64,000 nt of DNA from Artemisia argyi. Lineage: Eukaryota; Streptophyta; Magnoliopsida; Asterales; Asteraceae. Both the position numbers and the translations under genes were made by a program. The first letter of the stretch is position 1, and every line of letters begins with the position of its first letter. The DNA lies in the NCBI GenBank assembly GCA_030686995.1, contig CM060698.1, positions 142,681,106-142,745,105 of the forward strand, given 5' to 3'. The notes beneath the pieces are model-generated. The model made no database searches. It saw only the letters and a list, made by a program, of their open reading frames with translations, and was not told the origin of the DNA. Below, one piece after another: positions 22,678 to 34,648 of the stretch.

Positions 22678-25600
22678 GATCTCTACACCAAGTCGAGCCC
22701 GGGCAAGCCCGACGAAGAGGTGTTGCTCCAATGGTAGTAAGCAAAGCCCAAAATATACTCTGTAAACATATATGGGTCAAAAAGGGTAAAAAGTTAGTCA
22801 TATGCTTCTACATCAATATGGTTCATCAACGTAATAACTGTAGCCTTTAAGTATCAGTTATTCCATCTCTCTTTTTGCCTTATGATAAATTTCACAATGT
22901 TTGTTTGTTCTTATGTAAGCATATTGACATTTATAACTATATGAACAACCTGATGCAAAATAGTAGATATACATGCTTACATTTCTCAATTCTCATTATA
23001 AAAAAAATAAGCAGTACATATATTCTGATTTAATACTTTAAAAAAAAACACGTCATGATAAATAGAATGTGACAGCAAGAAAGATGTAAAAGAAAACATC
23101 CTTACCTCAGATTTTCATTGGCATTCAAGTTGACATGGCAACTTTCAGAAGTACGTGTGATTAAAAGATCACCAGATTCTTTTGTCGCAAATGCTCTTGA
23201 GGACACCACAACCTTGCGAAGCCAACCAAATCATATACTCCCAAATACCTGTCGCTACCATGTGTTTCAACCGGCGGGCTATTATCGCAGGAACAAAAAC
23301 CGCCTGCAGCCAATCATTTTTGAAAATGAGAATGAACAATGAAGATAAGGATAATGATGAAACTTATATTTTAATAATAAGAAAATGCATTACCAAAAAA
23401 AAATGTTATTCACCTAGTCACCTTCAACGTTAATGTCAATCAATCTCTGTTTACGTCTCAAAAGAGTATGCTTGTTCCCGTTTAGTACAAAGAGCCTGTA
23501 ATACACACATGAGTTTGAACCATAATAGCAAAGGCCAAAACTATATTTTAGAAGAGAAGTTCCATTTTAACATGACTGACAGGAGCACATGTTGAAGCAC
23601 GAATTTGTAAACCATCATAGGCAGTCTGTGGCATCAGTATAGGCTGTTGGTGACCCCTCATCTTAAATTGCAAGAAGAAAAGACACATGTATGCAACTGT
23701 TCTTAAAAAGAAAGACAAAACATAAAAATTTCGGTGGCTTATAAAAGCATATTTTGAAATTAACATGACAAAGTAGACCAGAAGTGCTATTGACTTTGAA
23801 CTTCTACACCAGGCAATCTTGCAACATCACTTTCTGTAACATGAGTCGATCGATGAACATAAGAACAACCTTGTTTCACCATGAAGAACTTCTGATATGC
23901 CTGGATCCAAAAAATAAAAATAAAATAAATAAAATAAAAAATAAAAAACATTTAATAAACCAAGCAGCATCCTATTAAGATATGTATTCGAAGATGTAAC
24001 ACCGATTAATATTTTTTCTAGATTAATAAAGTCAGTGAGAAAGTCGGTTTAGAAGGTTCGAGGATAATAAAGTGAGTCTAAAAGATTAAGATAAAATAAC
24101 GGAACAGGATAAACCCGATTCCCGTTATTTGGCAAGCTATCTTCCATTATTCTGAGCCAATTTTTACCGGATACAATTATGGTGTCACAAATCCACGAAT
24201 GAACCAATACCTTGTGGATTTTGTTTGGTAAACAGTCGTCAACCCCTAAACACTTTTGTAATTGGTCAAAGTAGGTGAGCCACTAAGCGTGTAGGAGTAC
24301 AATTGTTTGGAACAAAATCATGATAAGATATATGCCATAATGTTATCTTAACTCGATCCACAGATGCTGACTCTTTCAACCATTGTTCGTGCATACCACT
24401 CACATTTTCCAGCCTCTGTTCGATTATGTACGAAATTGCAGCCATTTCTCTAAAATACTGCTATATTTGTATCGTAAACAACCGAAAGCTGAAACAACAG
24501 AGAACAACAATGATGTCAACTCATTGAACGTGTTCCGAAAAAGGATTGTTTACCAAATGAGCTTGTAAATATCATATGTGAAAATTGGCGCATATAAATA
24601 TTCCAGAATGCAACTTCAAAAGACCCGAAAAACCTAAAAACTAAAAAAAATGTATAAAGGTTATAACCTTTGAAACATACCTGAATCACTATTCTGGTAC
24701 TTTACTTCCTATAAGCATGTTCATTTAGACACCGGTTGAAACTCTGATATTATGCTATAGAAAGCATGTTACTGTGATGAGCTTTTAATGGAACTTCAAA
24801 ATAACTCTAATCACTATTAACTTCATAAACGTATGAGCAGATGATAAGCAGAAATGCGACTACCTTTAAACCAAATATTTCAGCAAACACATTATATGCA
24901 CTGCCAAACCTGTATTTCTTCTCTGATTCACTGGCATTTACTGATTCAGCGGCATGTACAGCTTATACTGGGCTTTAATCATCTGGATTCCAATCGATTT
25001 ATAAACACCATTTGTTTTCTAAACTAACCTTGGAACCCATGTGCCTGCAAACATTGACAAACCAATAACATCAGTCAATCAATCAATAATTCAAACTCTA
25101 ATTCAGACTCAAAATCACCCGTAAATGATTAAAGTCAAGCATAAATTTTCCTGCCAAGGATCCAAACAGTGTTCTCTGGACTGGTTCCAGGTGAAATAGA
25201 ACACAGAACCCTGAATCACTGGAAGAGAACCAACGAATATACAAATTTTAACGTATATTGACCTGTTCACTTATGAATGAGACGACTTGGGTTTAAATGT
25301 GGAGTTACGGATTGCTTATTTAAACTACTTATGCAGTTTTATATCGCTTATTTCGAATCATGAATGTCTAGTTTCTTATTTAGAAAACTCTACATCACTC
25401 ACACATATACTGATAAATGAATCGTACCCCTATTCGGCCAATATAGTATATAGTATGCAATTTCTACACAGGCTTTAGCACCAACCATTGCACCCATATC
25501 CGATAAATAGCTAAACATGAAAACTAAAGCACAAACGCATCAAATCAGTCACAAATTCATAACGGATAAAACCCAAAACTCAAAAACATATAAAAAAAAA

Positions 25601-26400
25601 TCTAAAAATGCTTAAACATAATGTATTTAGAGTTGATAAACTTACAAAACTGATTTAGATTCAATTGAAAATGTAATTTCCTGATTTAGTTTTGCAATCA
25701 TCTTCTTAATCTTAAGATCCCCCGTAAACGAATCTTTGCTGCAAGCTTGTTAAGAGTCTGCTTCAACATATGAAGCAACTCCTGCTATTGACCCGCAACC
25801 ATCACCATGTAACCTGCACAAATGCACTCACATTCCCATAACTACAACGTATTTGCGCATACATCATCATGTATAACTACAATAAGATCAAAAAACTATA
25901 ATAAATTTACCTATTTTCCTCATTCTAAACTTTTATTTCTTCAATTTGTAGCCCAACATTCGGTTTAGCTTGTCTTCTGCCCGTTTCTATGAGCACAATC
26001 ATGATCTTGCATATCCACTTGTCGATTCCTGCACAATATATACATAGAGCTAACATCATTTTCAGCGGAAAAAAATATTGTCTCATCACACATGACAATG
26101 GGTTGAAGTTATACACACACATTTTTGTCCATTTATTTGAATTTGACATTTTAAAAATGAATCATATTCTTAATAAGTTTAGGATGATATTCAGGTGTTC
26201 GAAATTTTTTGCATCTATATTAGTCGAGCATGTAGAAGCCAACAATGCCCATGATTTGCTGTACGAAACATGTGACTGACCAAAAATGTGTCAAAACTAT
26301 TGAGTGAGGTTATACGGTATAATAATTCATAGCAAAAAAAGCAACCCAACTCGGCTCTATGTAACTTCGCTGCTAACAATATAGCTGTAAACTTAATTAG
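22123..26400. other. gene-poor stretch
   Basis: I find no gene I can defend. The promoter of the minus-strand GH1 gene should lie at about 22123-22600. A ~40-base A-run at 22637-22674 abuts a GC-rich patch (to ~22740) that may be a retroposon tail. Short frames at 23120-23700, 24380-24560 and 25990-26270 look non-coding or decayed beyond recognition. Confidence 0.45.
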
Positions 26401-26422
26401 AAACATGTACGAACCTTGAGTT

Positions 26423-26510
26423 TTTTGACATAAAATGCAGGGTTGGTGATCTTTCTACGTCTTGCCCATTGATGATTATCAGCATCTGCAAGGCCTCTTG
26501 CTAACGGCAC
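26423..26510 (-). pseudogene. possible cytochrome P450 (CYP72-like) exon fragment
   Basis: On the minus strand, one frame reads LARGLADADNHQW followed by ARRRKITNPAFYVKKLK and then a GT. This resembles the P450 C-helix region (WxxxR, here W-A-R-R-R) and the NPAFxxEKLK stretch of CYP72-type enzymes, ending where an intron could start. Stops interrupt the frame upstream and I cannot find the haem-binding region. It is best read as a decayed fragment. The match is from memory. Confidence 0.35.
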
Positions 26511-26649
26511 GTGGTGGGTCCGCTACATCAACTGCCACCTCAGTTCCTTGAAAGCATGTGTTGATATCGATGATGGTTTGTAGTATGTCCATATTCTCGG
26601 GCCTCTCCCAGCACATATGATCTTTATTCCTATGTCCAACCTACAGTAA

Positions 26650-28060
26650 CTCCGAAAGTGACCCGTTAATAGAACATCAATTTAAAAATTAATAATCAAC
26701 TTTTAAATGAAACCTTTTCAAATGGCCACCAAGCTCCGGACCAGTATCAATGTCCTAAAGATTAAGCGGCATACCTCATGAAGTCAATAGATTTTCAAAT
26801 AGCCACCAATATTCTCTCCAGCTAGCCTAGGAGATTTTCTTCTGATGCCAATAAGCATGAATGTCCTGAACATTAAGTGGCATACTCATGAGCACTATGT
26901 GAGCTGTCATCCATACCTCTACCCATCTGCATATCATTGTCCCTGTACCTACCACACTCTCATCCTACAAATCAAAAATTTCAGAATGGGTCATCATTAA
27001 CATAACCCTCATTTAAAAATAAGTATAGGCTTTTTTCTTCCAAATAATGCCAGAATCTTGATTCTTTATACCATTATGTGAATTAATAAATATTTAGAGT
27101 GGCACCACAAATATGATTTTAATGATATTTTTCCTTGCTTGGTAAGAAGTGTATCGCAAAAACTAACAGTTCACCTCCATACCCACATCAAACTTAATCA
27201 GTTAATCCAAAAAAAAAAAAAAAAAAAAACAAAAAAAAAAACAATACTTGTATCATTATAAAGAATTTCAATAGCATAAAACATATCAAAATTCAATACG
27301 ATACGAAAAAAAAAAAAAAAAAAAAAAAAGTTACCATTCCATCAGAAGTTTCTCCATCTTCATAGTAACGAATTAGGTTTTTCATGAATTGCCATTGATG
27401 AATATTATCAGAAAAAAAAAATGGAACCGGAGGTGGTGTTTTTAGGCAAAACAGAAAATGAAAGGTTATTGATTTGGGTTAATCTTGAAATTGATGAATG
27501 TCTGCTGCCGATTGCATTCTTCACTTCATTTCTTCTGGGTTGGTTAAATGTTAATTCAATTGTGTGTATGTTTTTTTGGAAGTTTCTGGTATTTGAGAAG
27601 CAAAATGAGTCGGTGGGCATGTATGCATCAAAATAAGAGAGGCAGGCTATGTGAAGGGACAATTACACCAACATTACGGGGGCAAACAGTTGCCAAAACG
27701 GGGAAATTTCTAATGAATAGTGGTTCAAACAGTTCTCAAACGGAACGGAGCTACATTAGCCCGTCGTACTTGCACCAATACAATTGTGCAAAATATGTAC
27801 CGTGTATGTACCTTGCACAGTAAACATTTGTACCAACTCATTTGAAACCACATTTTGGACCTTAACAACTCCGTAATTACCATTGTAATAACAGTACTTT
27901 CAACAGCCCAAAATTTGGGTTTTAGTATATATATATAATTTTGGGACTATGTTGATTTCTCTAAACAAGTTTCACTTGTGTTTGGTGAGTTTTGGCGAGA
28001 TTACTACACCGGTTTTGATGTTATTTTCAAAATTATTTGGTTAACGTTATGTAAGGGGAT
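26650..28060. other. intergenic, no clear gene
   Basis: Two similar pieces (about 26745-26785 and 26855-26895, sharing words like 'atgtcctgaacattaagtggcatac') form a diverged direct repeat. A-runs occur at about 27210-27230 and 27306-27329. The open frame at 27421-27636 is not recognised and has no supporting context. Confidence 0.4.
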
Positions 28061-28069
28061 CCCTCCACT

Positions 28070-28340
28070 TCAAAATATCGTCGAGCTTAATTATTATGCT
28101 TCTTTTAAAGATTCATTTTTTGCTATTGGGATTGTTGCTCGTAATTGTAATGGCTCTTTGCTACAATATTAGAGTGAAAAGCGTCGTAGTGAATCGGTTC
28201 TTGTTGCTGAGTTGAGTATCATTCGATCAGCTTGCATCCTTGCTGGTACAAATGAATGAATCATGCTATTATTGAATATGATTCTCAGTCGACGATTTCG
28301 CTTGCTTCTACAGAACATCCTTATCGCTCTTGTTGACATC
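28070..28340 (+). pseudogene. RNase H-like domain fragment (RVT_3 type)
   Basis: The plus strand reads LNYYASFKDSFFAIGIVARN, then NGSLLQ, a stop, then SESVLVAELSIIRSACILAG and, after a frameshift, a stretch around SRRFRLL corresponding to the IIESDSQS region. This is the pattern of plant RNase H-fold domains found in LINE-derived proteins, with acidic residues in expected spots. A stop and frameshifts make it dead. The usual DGS opening is changed to YAS. Confidence 0.6.
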
Positions 28341-28410
28341 CACCACCACACACCACCCTCATTATCCTTACCGTTATCCACCACCCTTATCTTTTTCATA
28401 TATCTAAAAA

Positions 28411-28584
28411 GTAGGATGAGGATCCTCTCATGTTGTATTTGAACATAAGAGATAATGTTGTGTTTAATATGATTGAATTTTTAAATTAAAATAAAATAAA
28501 AGTTATGCATTAATGACAATGTACAATTATAATTAATACAACATTACTTCTCATGTTCAAAAGAACATGAGAGGATCCTTATCC
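28411..28584. mobile_element. MITE with terminal inverted repeats
   Basis: The left arm AGGATGAGGATCCTCTCATG pairs with the right arm CATGAGAGGATCCTTATCC, extending inward through the word AACAT. ATCTAAAAA flanks both sides (28402-28410 and 28585-28593), a 9-bp direct repeat as produced by Mutator-type elements. The termini carry a near-palindromic GAGGATCCTC. Confidence 0.8.
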
Positions 28585-28907
28585 ATCTAAAAACCACCAC
28601 CACCTACTAAAAATCCGGGGACACCACCCTCGTCATAATCCATTTCCACCAAAGTGCGTGTTGATGGTGATGGTGGTTAGTTTGCAAACCCTATTAACCG
28701 AGATCTCAAGCATAAAATTAAAACAAATAACACCTAAAAATCCGAAAACATTAACCGAGATATGGTCGGGCCAAAATCGAAATAGGTAGTCACTCTGTGT
28801 ATGATTATTTGTCTAAATGAAATGGGTTTATACTTTAATCACTATTTCGGTGTCTGTCATTTAGACAACATAATGATTTTAGGGTGTGTTTGGTATAGAG
28901 AATTCAC

Positions 28908-28909
<2 letters not shown>

Positions 28910-28946
<37 letters not shown>

Positions 28947-29013
28947 TACCAAATCCTGTCGACGCGGGGTACAGGGGAAGTAGAATGTAGACAAATCCTA
29001 CCCCTACTTCAAG
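28910..29013 (-). mobile_element. 5'-truncated SINE with TTG-repeat tail
   Basis: On the minus strand the body starts CTTGAAGTAGGGGTAGG and ends in about thirteen TTG units (CAA on the plus strand, 28910-28946). A perfect 15-bp target duplication ATAGAGAATTCACAC flanks it (28895-28909, 29014-29028). The body resembles the 3' part of tobacco-TS-like SINEs, recalled from memory. The pol III promoter half is absent, so it is a dead copy. Confidence 0.85.
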
Positions 29014-29028
29014 ATAGAGAATTCACAC

Positions 29029-30428
29029 TAGAAAAATGGAAGTTATGGAATTCCCAACGCTTGGTACGTTAGAGATTTTTGTTGTTCATCGTCGGTGTGT
29101 AGACATTATGCTAGTCAAAGTTGCCAAAAAAGTGAAGAGATTGCCGAAAATCGTCTAAAAACGTGATTTTGTTTGTCTACGAGTCATCAACATATCAAAA
29201 CCCAATAAATCAATAACTTTTAAACTATAAACGCGACATTGTGTGTTTGTTCATCTTCACCGTAAAACATGTTTGTTACTGTCGGTTGTATCATTGCTAA
29301 CTAGATGCAAGATCAAAACAAAAGCTTTCTCTTTGTTAATTGTATTATAGCCCGTGCTTATGTAAGTTTGATACATATCAACATTTATTGAATTCTTCTA
29401 ATCACTTTGATTTGAATAAAACGTGTTAAAAGTATAGGTTTGTAAATTAATTTAAATTGTGGGTACCATAAATAGTTTTCATTTCTCTGATTTTGAGTTA
29501 CCAATCAAAGGGCTTGTTATTTCTTGAAATTCTTTGTCTTTACCAAACACGGCATTTGATTGTTGTTGGTGTTTGTGTAGTCGAAAAAGGAGGATGAATA
29601 TTAGTGTTTCTATAGGTGGTCGTAGGTGCTGGGAGTAATGGTGGTGGTGTGTGAAGTTAAAGAAGGAAATAGGGTAATTAGTTTGATTGATGATTGTAAA
29701 GTGCGTTTTTTAAATTAAAAGTTGTTTAGTTGGTATTGAGTCATATGATAAATGGCTTATTTACTTATGTGCAGACTATACTCTCTACTCATGGCCGGAT
29801 TTGAGCATTGTGCGGAGTGCTCGACCACACACCTCCAAATTTTTAGAGACCTTAAGATTTGAATGTCAGTGATGTTTTAATTCGTGTTTTTTCATGTATA
29901 ATTGATGAAAATATATTCTAAAACCTAAGACACGATGATTTTGATCAAACCTAAGTAAAAAGTTGAGTAGTTTTAAGCTTTTTATAAGGAAAATGGCAAA
30001 TAAAAACTAGTTTATGAACGTTTATACGTCGAGGAAAATGACAACTTTAAACAGTTTTCACTTTGCACCCCTAACATTTTTAGGCTTTGTATTTTTGCCT
30101 AATATTTCAGTTTTGTTTCCTGGACAACATATATTTTTTATTTGCTATACAAAAAGTTTGAAAGGTGTCCTAGTTCTATCAATGAAATACATATAAACTT
30201 TTTAAACACCGTTATTTTAGTGTTTTCGGGATTATTTTCACTTTTATATGTATATCTTTCGTGTCGCTTAAGAGGCCTAAATTTTCATTATAAGGCCTTC
30301 AAAATTCAATTCACGGGACGGCCCTTTAGTTACTTCATCAACGTTAACTGCATCCTGTTTCCAAAGCAAATTTTTAATTAGCTCACTCACCTAACAAATA
30401 TTATTCATTCAAGAATCTTGTCAAAAAG
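29029..30428. other. intergenic upstream of the tRNA gene
   Basis: No gene is visible. A block from about 29790 (CATGGCCGG) to 30325 (GGACGGCCC) has weakly inverted ends and might be a decayed DNA transposon, but I see no target duplication. Confidence 0.4.
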
Positions 30429-30510
30429 GTGGACGTGCCGGAGTGGTTATCGGGCATGACTAGAAATCATGTGGGCTCTGCCCGCGCAGGTTCGAATCCT
30501 GCCGTCCACG
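30429..30510 (+). tRNA. tRNA-Ser (anticodon AGA)
   Basis: The 82-base sequence folds as a serine tRNA. The acceptor stem GTGGACG pairs with CGTCCAC, and the discriminator base is G. The anticodon stem CATGA/TCATG encloses the loop CTAGAAA, giving anticodon AGA for UCU codons. A long variable arm (TGGGCTCTGCCC region) and the T-loop GGTTCGAATCC follow. The GGTTCGAATCC B box and the TGCCGGAGTGG A box are intact. No CCA is encoded, as in nuclear tRNA genes. It is probably functional. Confidence 0.97.
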
Positions 30511-30515
30511 ACCCG

Positions 30516-30536
30516 TTTCTTTTACCAATTTTTTTT
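30516..30536 (+). terminator. RNA polymerase III terminator
   Basis: TTTCTTTT (30516-30523) and an uninterrupted T-run at 30529-30536 follow the tRNA gene by 5-26 bases, the usual place for pol III termination. Confidence 0.7.
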
Positions 30537-30676
30537 ACATTTTAATATTTTTATTTTTGGTACCATTATTATATAACAAAAACCCTAAACCCTAGAAGGT
30601 TCCACCACACAGATCTTAAAACCCCCCACCAAACACAACAACCTCAAACACACCAAATCAACAAACAAAAAAAAGA

Positions 30677-32870
30677 ATGGCAAGACGTTTGATTCCATGT
30701 CTGAACAGAATCTTGGTCGAGAAGATTATCCCGCCGTCAAAAACAACAGCCGGTATTCTCCTCCCTGAGAAAGCATCCAAGGTATCATTTTTAATTTATA
30801 TACTAATTAGTATCATTTTTAATTTATATACTAATTAGTTTGTGATGTTTGTAGTTGAATTCTGCCAGAGTGGTTGCTGTGGGCCCAGGGATTCGTGATC
30901 ATTCTGGTAAGATTGTTCCTGTTGCTGTTAAGGAAGGTGACACTGTCTTGCTGCCAGAGTATGGTGGTCAGGAAGTTAAGCTTGGTGACAAAGAGTATGT
31001 TTTCTATTATTTCTTTACTTTCTCTCTGTTTTGTTTCGAATGTCGTTGTTTCTATGTGATTGATTAATTATTAATGTAGATTTTAGCGGTTTAACATGAT
31101 TCGTTGGTCAATAATCTTTATTCCCGTATTAGTTTGCCATGTATTTTCTTGAAGAACTAGGTGGTGACAGTTACTTGCAGGGGCGGACCTAGGGGAGTTC
31201 ACGGGAACTCTTTGTTGCCTAGTGTAAATTTTCGTTAAAAATCCTGAATTTTCAGAAATGAACCGGTAGCGAAATTATGTCACATAAACACATTTCTTGT
31301 TTAGTTAGTCCACTAATATTTCAAAAGAAATACGCGTCTTAATTTTTTTTTACTATAAATCTTACCTTTTAGTTTATTTTTATTTCTCTTATACTCGTAA
31401 AAAAATAAAAAATAAAATAAAATAAAAAAATTTTGTGCACCTGTGGTGACTTAGTGTCCTGGGTCCGCCCCTGGTTACTTGTAGGCGAACTTGAGACTAT
31501 ATTTAACTATATTCAGTATTCAGGATAGTTGTTGGTTTGGGATTGAATATAGAGTCATTATACTAATTTTGCATATCATGAAATGTTGATATATGCGTTT
31601 GGTCCGGTTTGGAGGTCAGAGCATTAACTTTTGTTTGTTGTATATTCATTTTCGAGCGTTCTTGGTCCTAGAGTGAGTGATAGTTTGTAGGGTCGTTGTT
31701 GTAAGCTTAGGATCAGTTGGTGGTTTGGTCTTCTTGATGACGTATCACTAGCTTCTAGTTTTTGTTACGTTTTATATTATAGTTGCGTTTAAAAAAATGA
31801 AATGTTGATACTTAATAGAATGAACCTTGGACTAAGTTTGGGTTTTTTGGTAAAAGATGAGGGTGTCAAGGGTTTTGTGTTACTTAGGTTTTTTTGGTAT
31901 TTACATTTGATAAATCGGGTTTAATTTGGATACTGTGGTTAAGTTCTCACGATGTTAATATTGTTGTTCTGTCCACATTGATTGAGTGAATGCACGTGTA
32001 TCATTTTGACACGATGCACATATCTATAGTTCTTCTGTGGCTTCCGTAGATTGCAATTTGTCATATTTAGGGTGGAGAGTGATAATATCACTGGCACGGA
32101 AATTAGATTATGATGACTAGATTGTTCAGAAACAAGGATACAGTCGTCTAACCTGATAAATTTGTGATGACCCAGCTATGGTTTTTGCGTTACATAGTAT
32201 GTATTGGTATATGTGCGCAGTGCGCGAAATATACTTGCGTTGCCCAGGGGTAGATTCTGATATCTTGTTAGTTGTTTGCTGTGTTTTCACAAAATGCTGG
32301 GGAACCAGTCTGTTAACGATTTATGTTGATTTTGTCTTTATCAATTTTATAAAATACGGATCTACCAATTTACAAAATCTAGTTTAGACTTTATTAAATT
32401 GTACTCCGTATTATGTTTGGCAAAATACATGTACATGGGTGGCGATTTAACTGCTAATTACATATCTATGTTCCCCTGGTTTTTATTATTAATCACTGTT
32501 AGTTTCATGTACAATGATAACCAGCTACAACGACCACCTGCTACTTACCCATTGTCTTAATAAAGCATAGCCGTATAAACGAATTTCCGTCCAATTTTGA
32601 TGCTTGGTTTCTTTTTTCAGAAAGGCAACAATTTATTAAACAACATAAAGATATACTAGTATTTCTAAATACAAGTCTGATTACATTGTCGTGTTATGAA
32701 TTAAATGGATTTGTTGGATACATTATCGTCTGATTATGAAAACTCTGCCTCAAGTTATTAATATTGGATCCAAGTACGTGCCTCGTTTACCATTAAAATG
32801 CACTTGCTTTGTTTTGTGCAGGTATCATCTGATTAGGGATGAAGACATTTTGGGAACCCTGCACGAGTAA
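30677..32870 (+). CDS. CPN10: 10 kDa chaperonin, mitochondrial type (97 aa)
   Basis: Three exons: 30677-30781, 30855-30994, 32822-32870, joined through GT-AG introns of 73 and 1827 bp. The 97-residue product is the normal length of the GroES-like co-chaperonin that caps CPN60 in the mitochondrial matrix. It starts MARRLIPCLNRILVEKI, has IIPPSKTTAGILLPEK (the mobile loop that binds CPN60), the VVAVGPG strand, GDTVLLPEYGGQEV, and ends DEDILGTLHE. There is no plastid transit peptide and no second Cpn10 copy, which rules out the chloroplast double-length form. The ATG has an A at -3 and a G at +4. Intron 1 is mostly a duplicated 28-bp unit and intron 2 contains a hAT-like element. Confidence 0.96.
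30783..30838 (+). repeat. tandem 28-bp duplication filling CPN10 intron 1
   Basis: Two exact 28-bp copies beginning TATCATTTTTAATTTATATA sit immediately after the splice donor of a 73-bp intron. Without one copy the intron would be 45 bp, shorter than plant introns normally are. Confidence 0.92.
31178..31473. mobile_element. hAT-like MITE in CPN10 intron 2
   Basis: The ends CAGGGGCGGACCTAGG and TGGGTCCGCCCCTG are terminal inverted repeats, flanked by a perfect 8-bp duplication GTTACTTG (31170-31177, 31474-31481). The 296-bp body has no ORF. The 8-bp duplication and CAGGGGCGGAC ends fit hAT-superfamily non-autonomous elements. Confidence 0.9.
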
Positions 32871-32899
32871 TTCCTCATATTCAGAGTCATTGTTAAGAG

Positions 32900-33510
32900 A
32901 ACATGGTTCGGCTTTTACATTTTTATCCCTATGTAGCAGGCATTTGACTAGCAAAAGAGTTGTGTATGATTACCAACTCATGATATCCTAGATCAAAGGA
33001 CATATGTCAAATACCTTTATGAACCTTGTGTTATTTACCTGTATTGGTTGAACCATTTATTGGTCTTGCTCAAGCTTGATGTTCATGGTGTATTATAGCT
33101 TCTGCTCTGGTTTTTGTCTGTCTACTTTCATGAAATCGCTGCACAAACACAAAACATGTGTTACTGCTTGTCGTCAACAAGCATGCTTTGTCATCTATTC
33201 GTTTATTACTTTTTTTCTAAATGTGTGTGATTCTTAGTGGTTTGTAATGCAATAATCATCAATAACCAAGCCTTCTTTAGCCATCGTGCCTATCAATAAT
33301 CAAATACTGGTGTGAAATACTTGCTTTGCAACTTATGTATCTTCACTATGCAACAGAAAATGAATTTACTCATGTTGCATATGGTACAGTGATTTTATGT
33401 GTCTAATGAGATGGTAGTACAAGTATGACCAAAAATGTTAGAATTGCTCTTATTTGTCATCATACTCTAACAACTAAGCATATGTTTTCTGTAAATTGTG
33501 TTTCTAGACT
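32900..33510. other. CPN10 3' untranslated region and intergenic
   Basis: The first ~200 bases are probably the CPN10 3' untranslated region. Nothing else recognisable follows until the transposon fragment near 33520. Confidence 0.4.
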
Positions 33511-33519
33511 CTTGTTATC

Positions 33520-33576
33520 GTGACCCCCTGGCGAAAAAAATTGTAGTGTAAATTTTTGAAATTTTTTGTAGTACTA
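33520..33576. mobile_element. short fragment of the 33.7-kb hAT-like MITE
   Basis: GTGACCCCCTGGCGAAAAAA and the following AATTGTAGTGTAAATTTTT match the interior of the element at 33700-33905 almost exactly. Both ends are missing. Confidence 0.75.
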
Positions 33577-33696
33577 CTCAATGTTAACCTAGTACACGCA
33601 AAATTCAATTATTATGTGATAAAATTCGATAAAAGACTCAATATTAACCTAGTACACGCAAAATTCAATTATTATGTGATAAAATTCGATACAAGA
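33577..33696. repeat. 60-bp tandem duplication
   Basis: Two copies of a 60-bp unit starting ACTCAATRTTAACCTAGTAC lie head to tail, with about two mismatches. They sit between the truncated and the complete copy of the same MITE, and the second copy contains part of the target site of that MITE. Confidence 0.9.
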
Positions 33697-33699
33697 GAC

Positions 33700-33905
33700 C
33701 AGTGGCGGAGACAAAGGGGGGTCCGGGGGGTCACGTGACCCCCCGGCGAAAAAAATTGTAGTGTAAATTTTCGAAAATTTTCGGCTATTTTTGTAATTCC
33801 CCCCCCCCCCCCCCCCCCCCCAACGGACCAATTTTTAGTGTAGTTTCTAAAAATTATCATATTTTGCCCCCTCGATAAAATAGTTCTGGCTCCGCCCCGC
33901 CCCTG
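33700..33905. mobile_element. hAT-like MITE with poly-C tract
   Basis: The element begins CAGTGGCGGAGAC and ends GGCTCCGCCCCGCCCCTG, with the 8-bp duplication CAAGAGAC on both sides (33692-33699, 33906-33913). Inside are a GGGGGGTC/GTGACCCCCC hairpin and a run of about 23 C. No ORF. Related copies lie at 21285, 33520 and, by ends only, 2080, 31178 and 35890. Confidence 0.9.
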
Positions 33906-33913
33906 CAAGAGAC

Positions 33914-34640
33914 TTGTAGTTTTTAACTACAATCGTACTATGGTTGGGACTTTGGGGACCTATTGCTACATTTGCTTTTCTTTTGAAATAACTACATTTG
34001 CTTTTCAACAAGTAAATGAAAGTCAGTGTCACTGTCAACGTCCTTGCCTTAATTTTATTTCGAAATTTTAGTATTTTGTGGCATGCTCCACATTTTCAAG
34101 AGTCAGTGTCAAATGTCAATGCTCCGCCACTACTCTCTCCAAACCGGCCATTAGATTAATAATAGTAGTTGAAATACTACGTAGTTTGAATTTCAATTTA
34201 AGAATGTTTGCCAAAATCGACTGGGTTGGAGCTGGAGCTATGTTGGGGCTAGGGCTAGGGCTAGGGCCTATATTATAAATTGAAATTAGAATTTTTATTC
34301 TCATAAGCTTGTTTGTAAAATTAGTTTAAGTTAGATCTTATTATTATAAAATTACTAAAAATGACATATAACTAAATTAATATATGTATATATAAGATAT
34401 TTTTGTGGATAAACGAGGCTTATTTTTAGGGCTTATAAAAGCTTTATTTTTGAGGTTGGGGCTTATATTTTCAAAAGCCTCCCTATAAAACCAGGCTTAG
34501 TTTTGAAATGATGCTTAATAAGCCCCTAAGCCAAACATACCCTTAAAACCGTTGTTATGCATTGCTTAGAGGTGAGAATCTGAGATGGTATTTGGTTTAT
34601 CACCTAATGAAATTTTCACCAAACCAACCACCATTATCTC
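33914..34640. other. intergenic, MITE-like remnants
   Basis: No gene. The part from about 34225 to 34555 carries GGGGCT(A/T) and AAGCC words in opposite orientations at its two ends and is probably a decayed foldback element. A GGGCTA word is repeated four times at about 34243-34267. Confidence 0.4.
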
Positions 34641-34648
34641 AATATTTT

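Noticed and set aside
22637..22740. A-run plus GC-rich patch as a SINE
   Set aside because: No A or B box and no target duplication could be identified, so it is mentioned only as possible retroposon debris.
29790..30325. Possible DNA transposon with CATGGCCGG and GGACGGCCC ends
   Set aside because: The ends pair poorly and I could not find a target duplication.
34243..34267. GGGCTA repeats as interstitial telomere sequence
   Set aside because: The plant telomere unit is TTTAGGG; this four-copy hexamer does not match.
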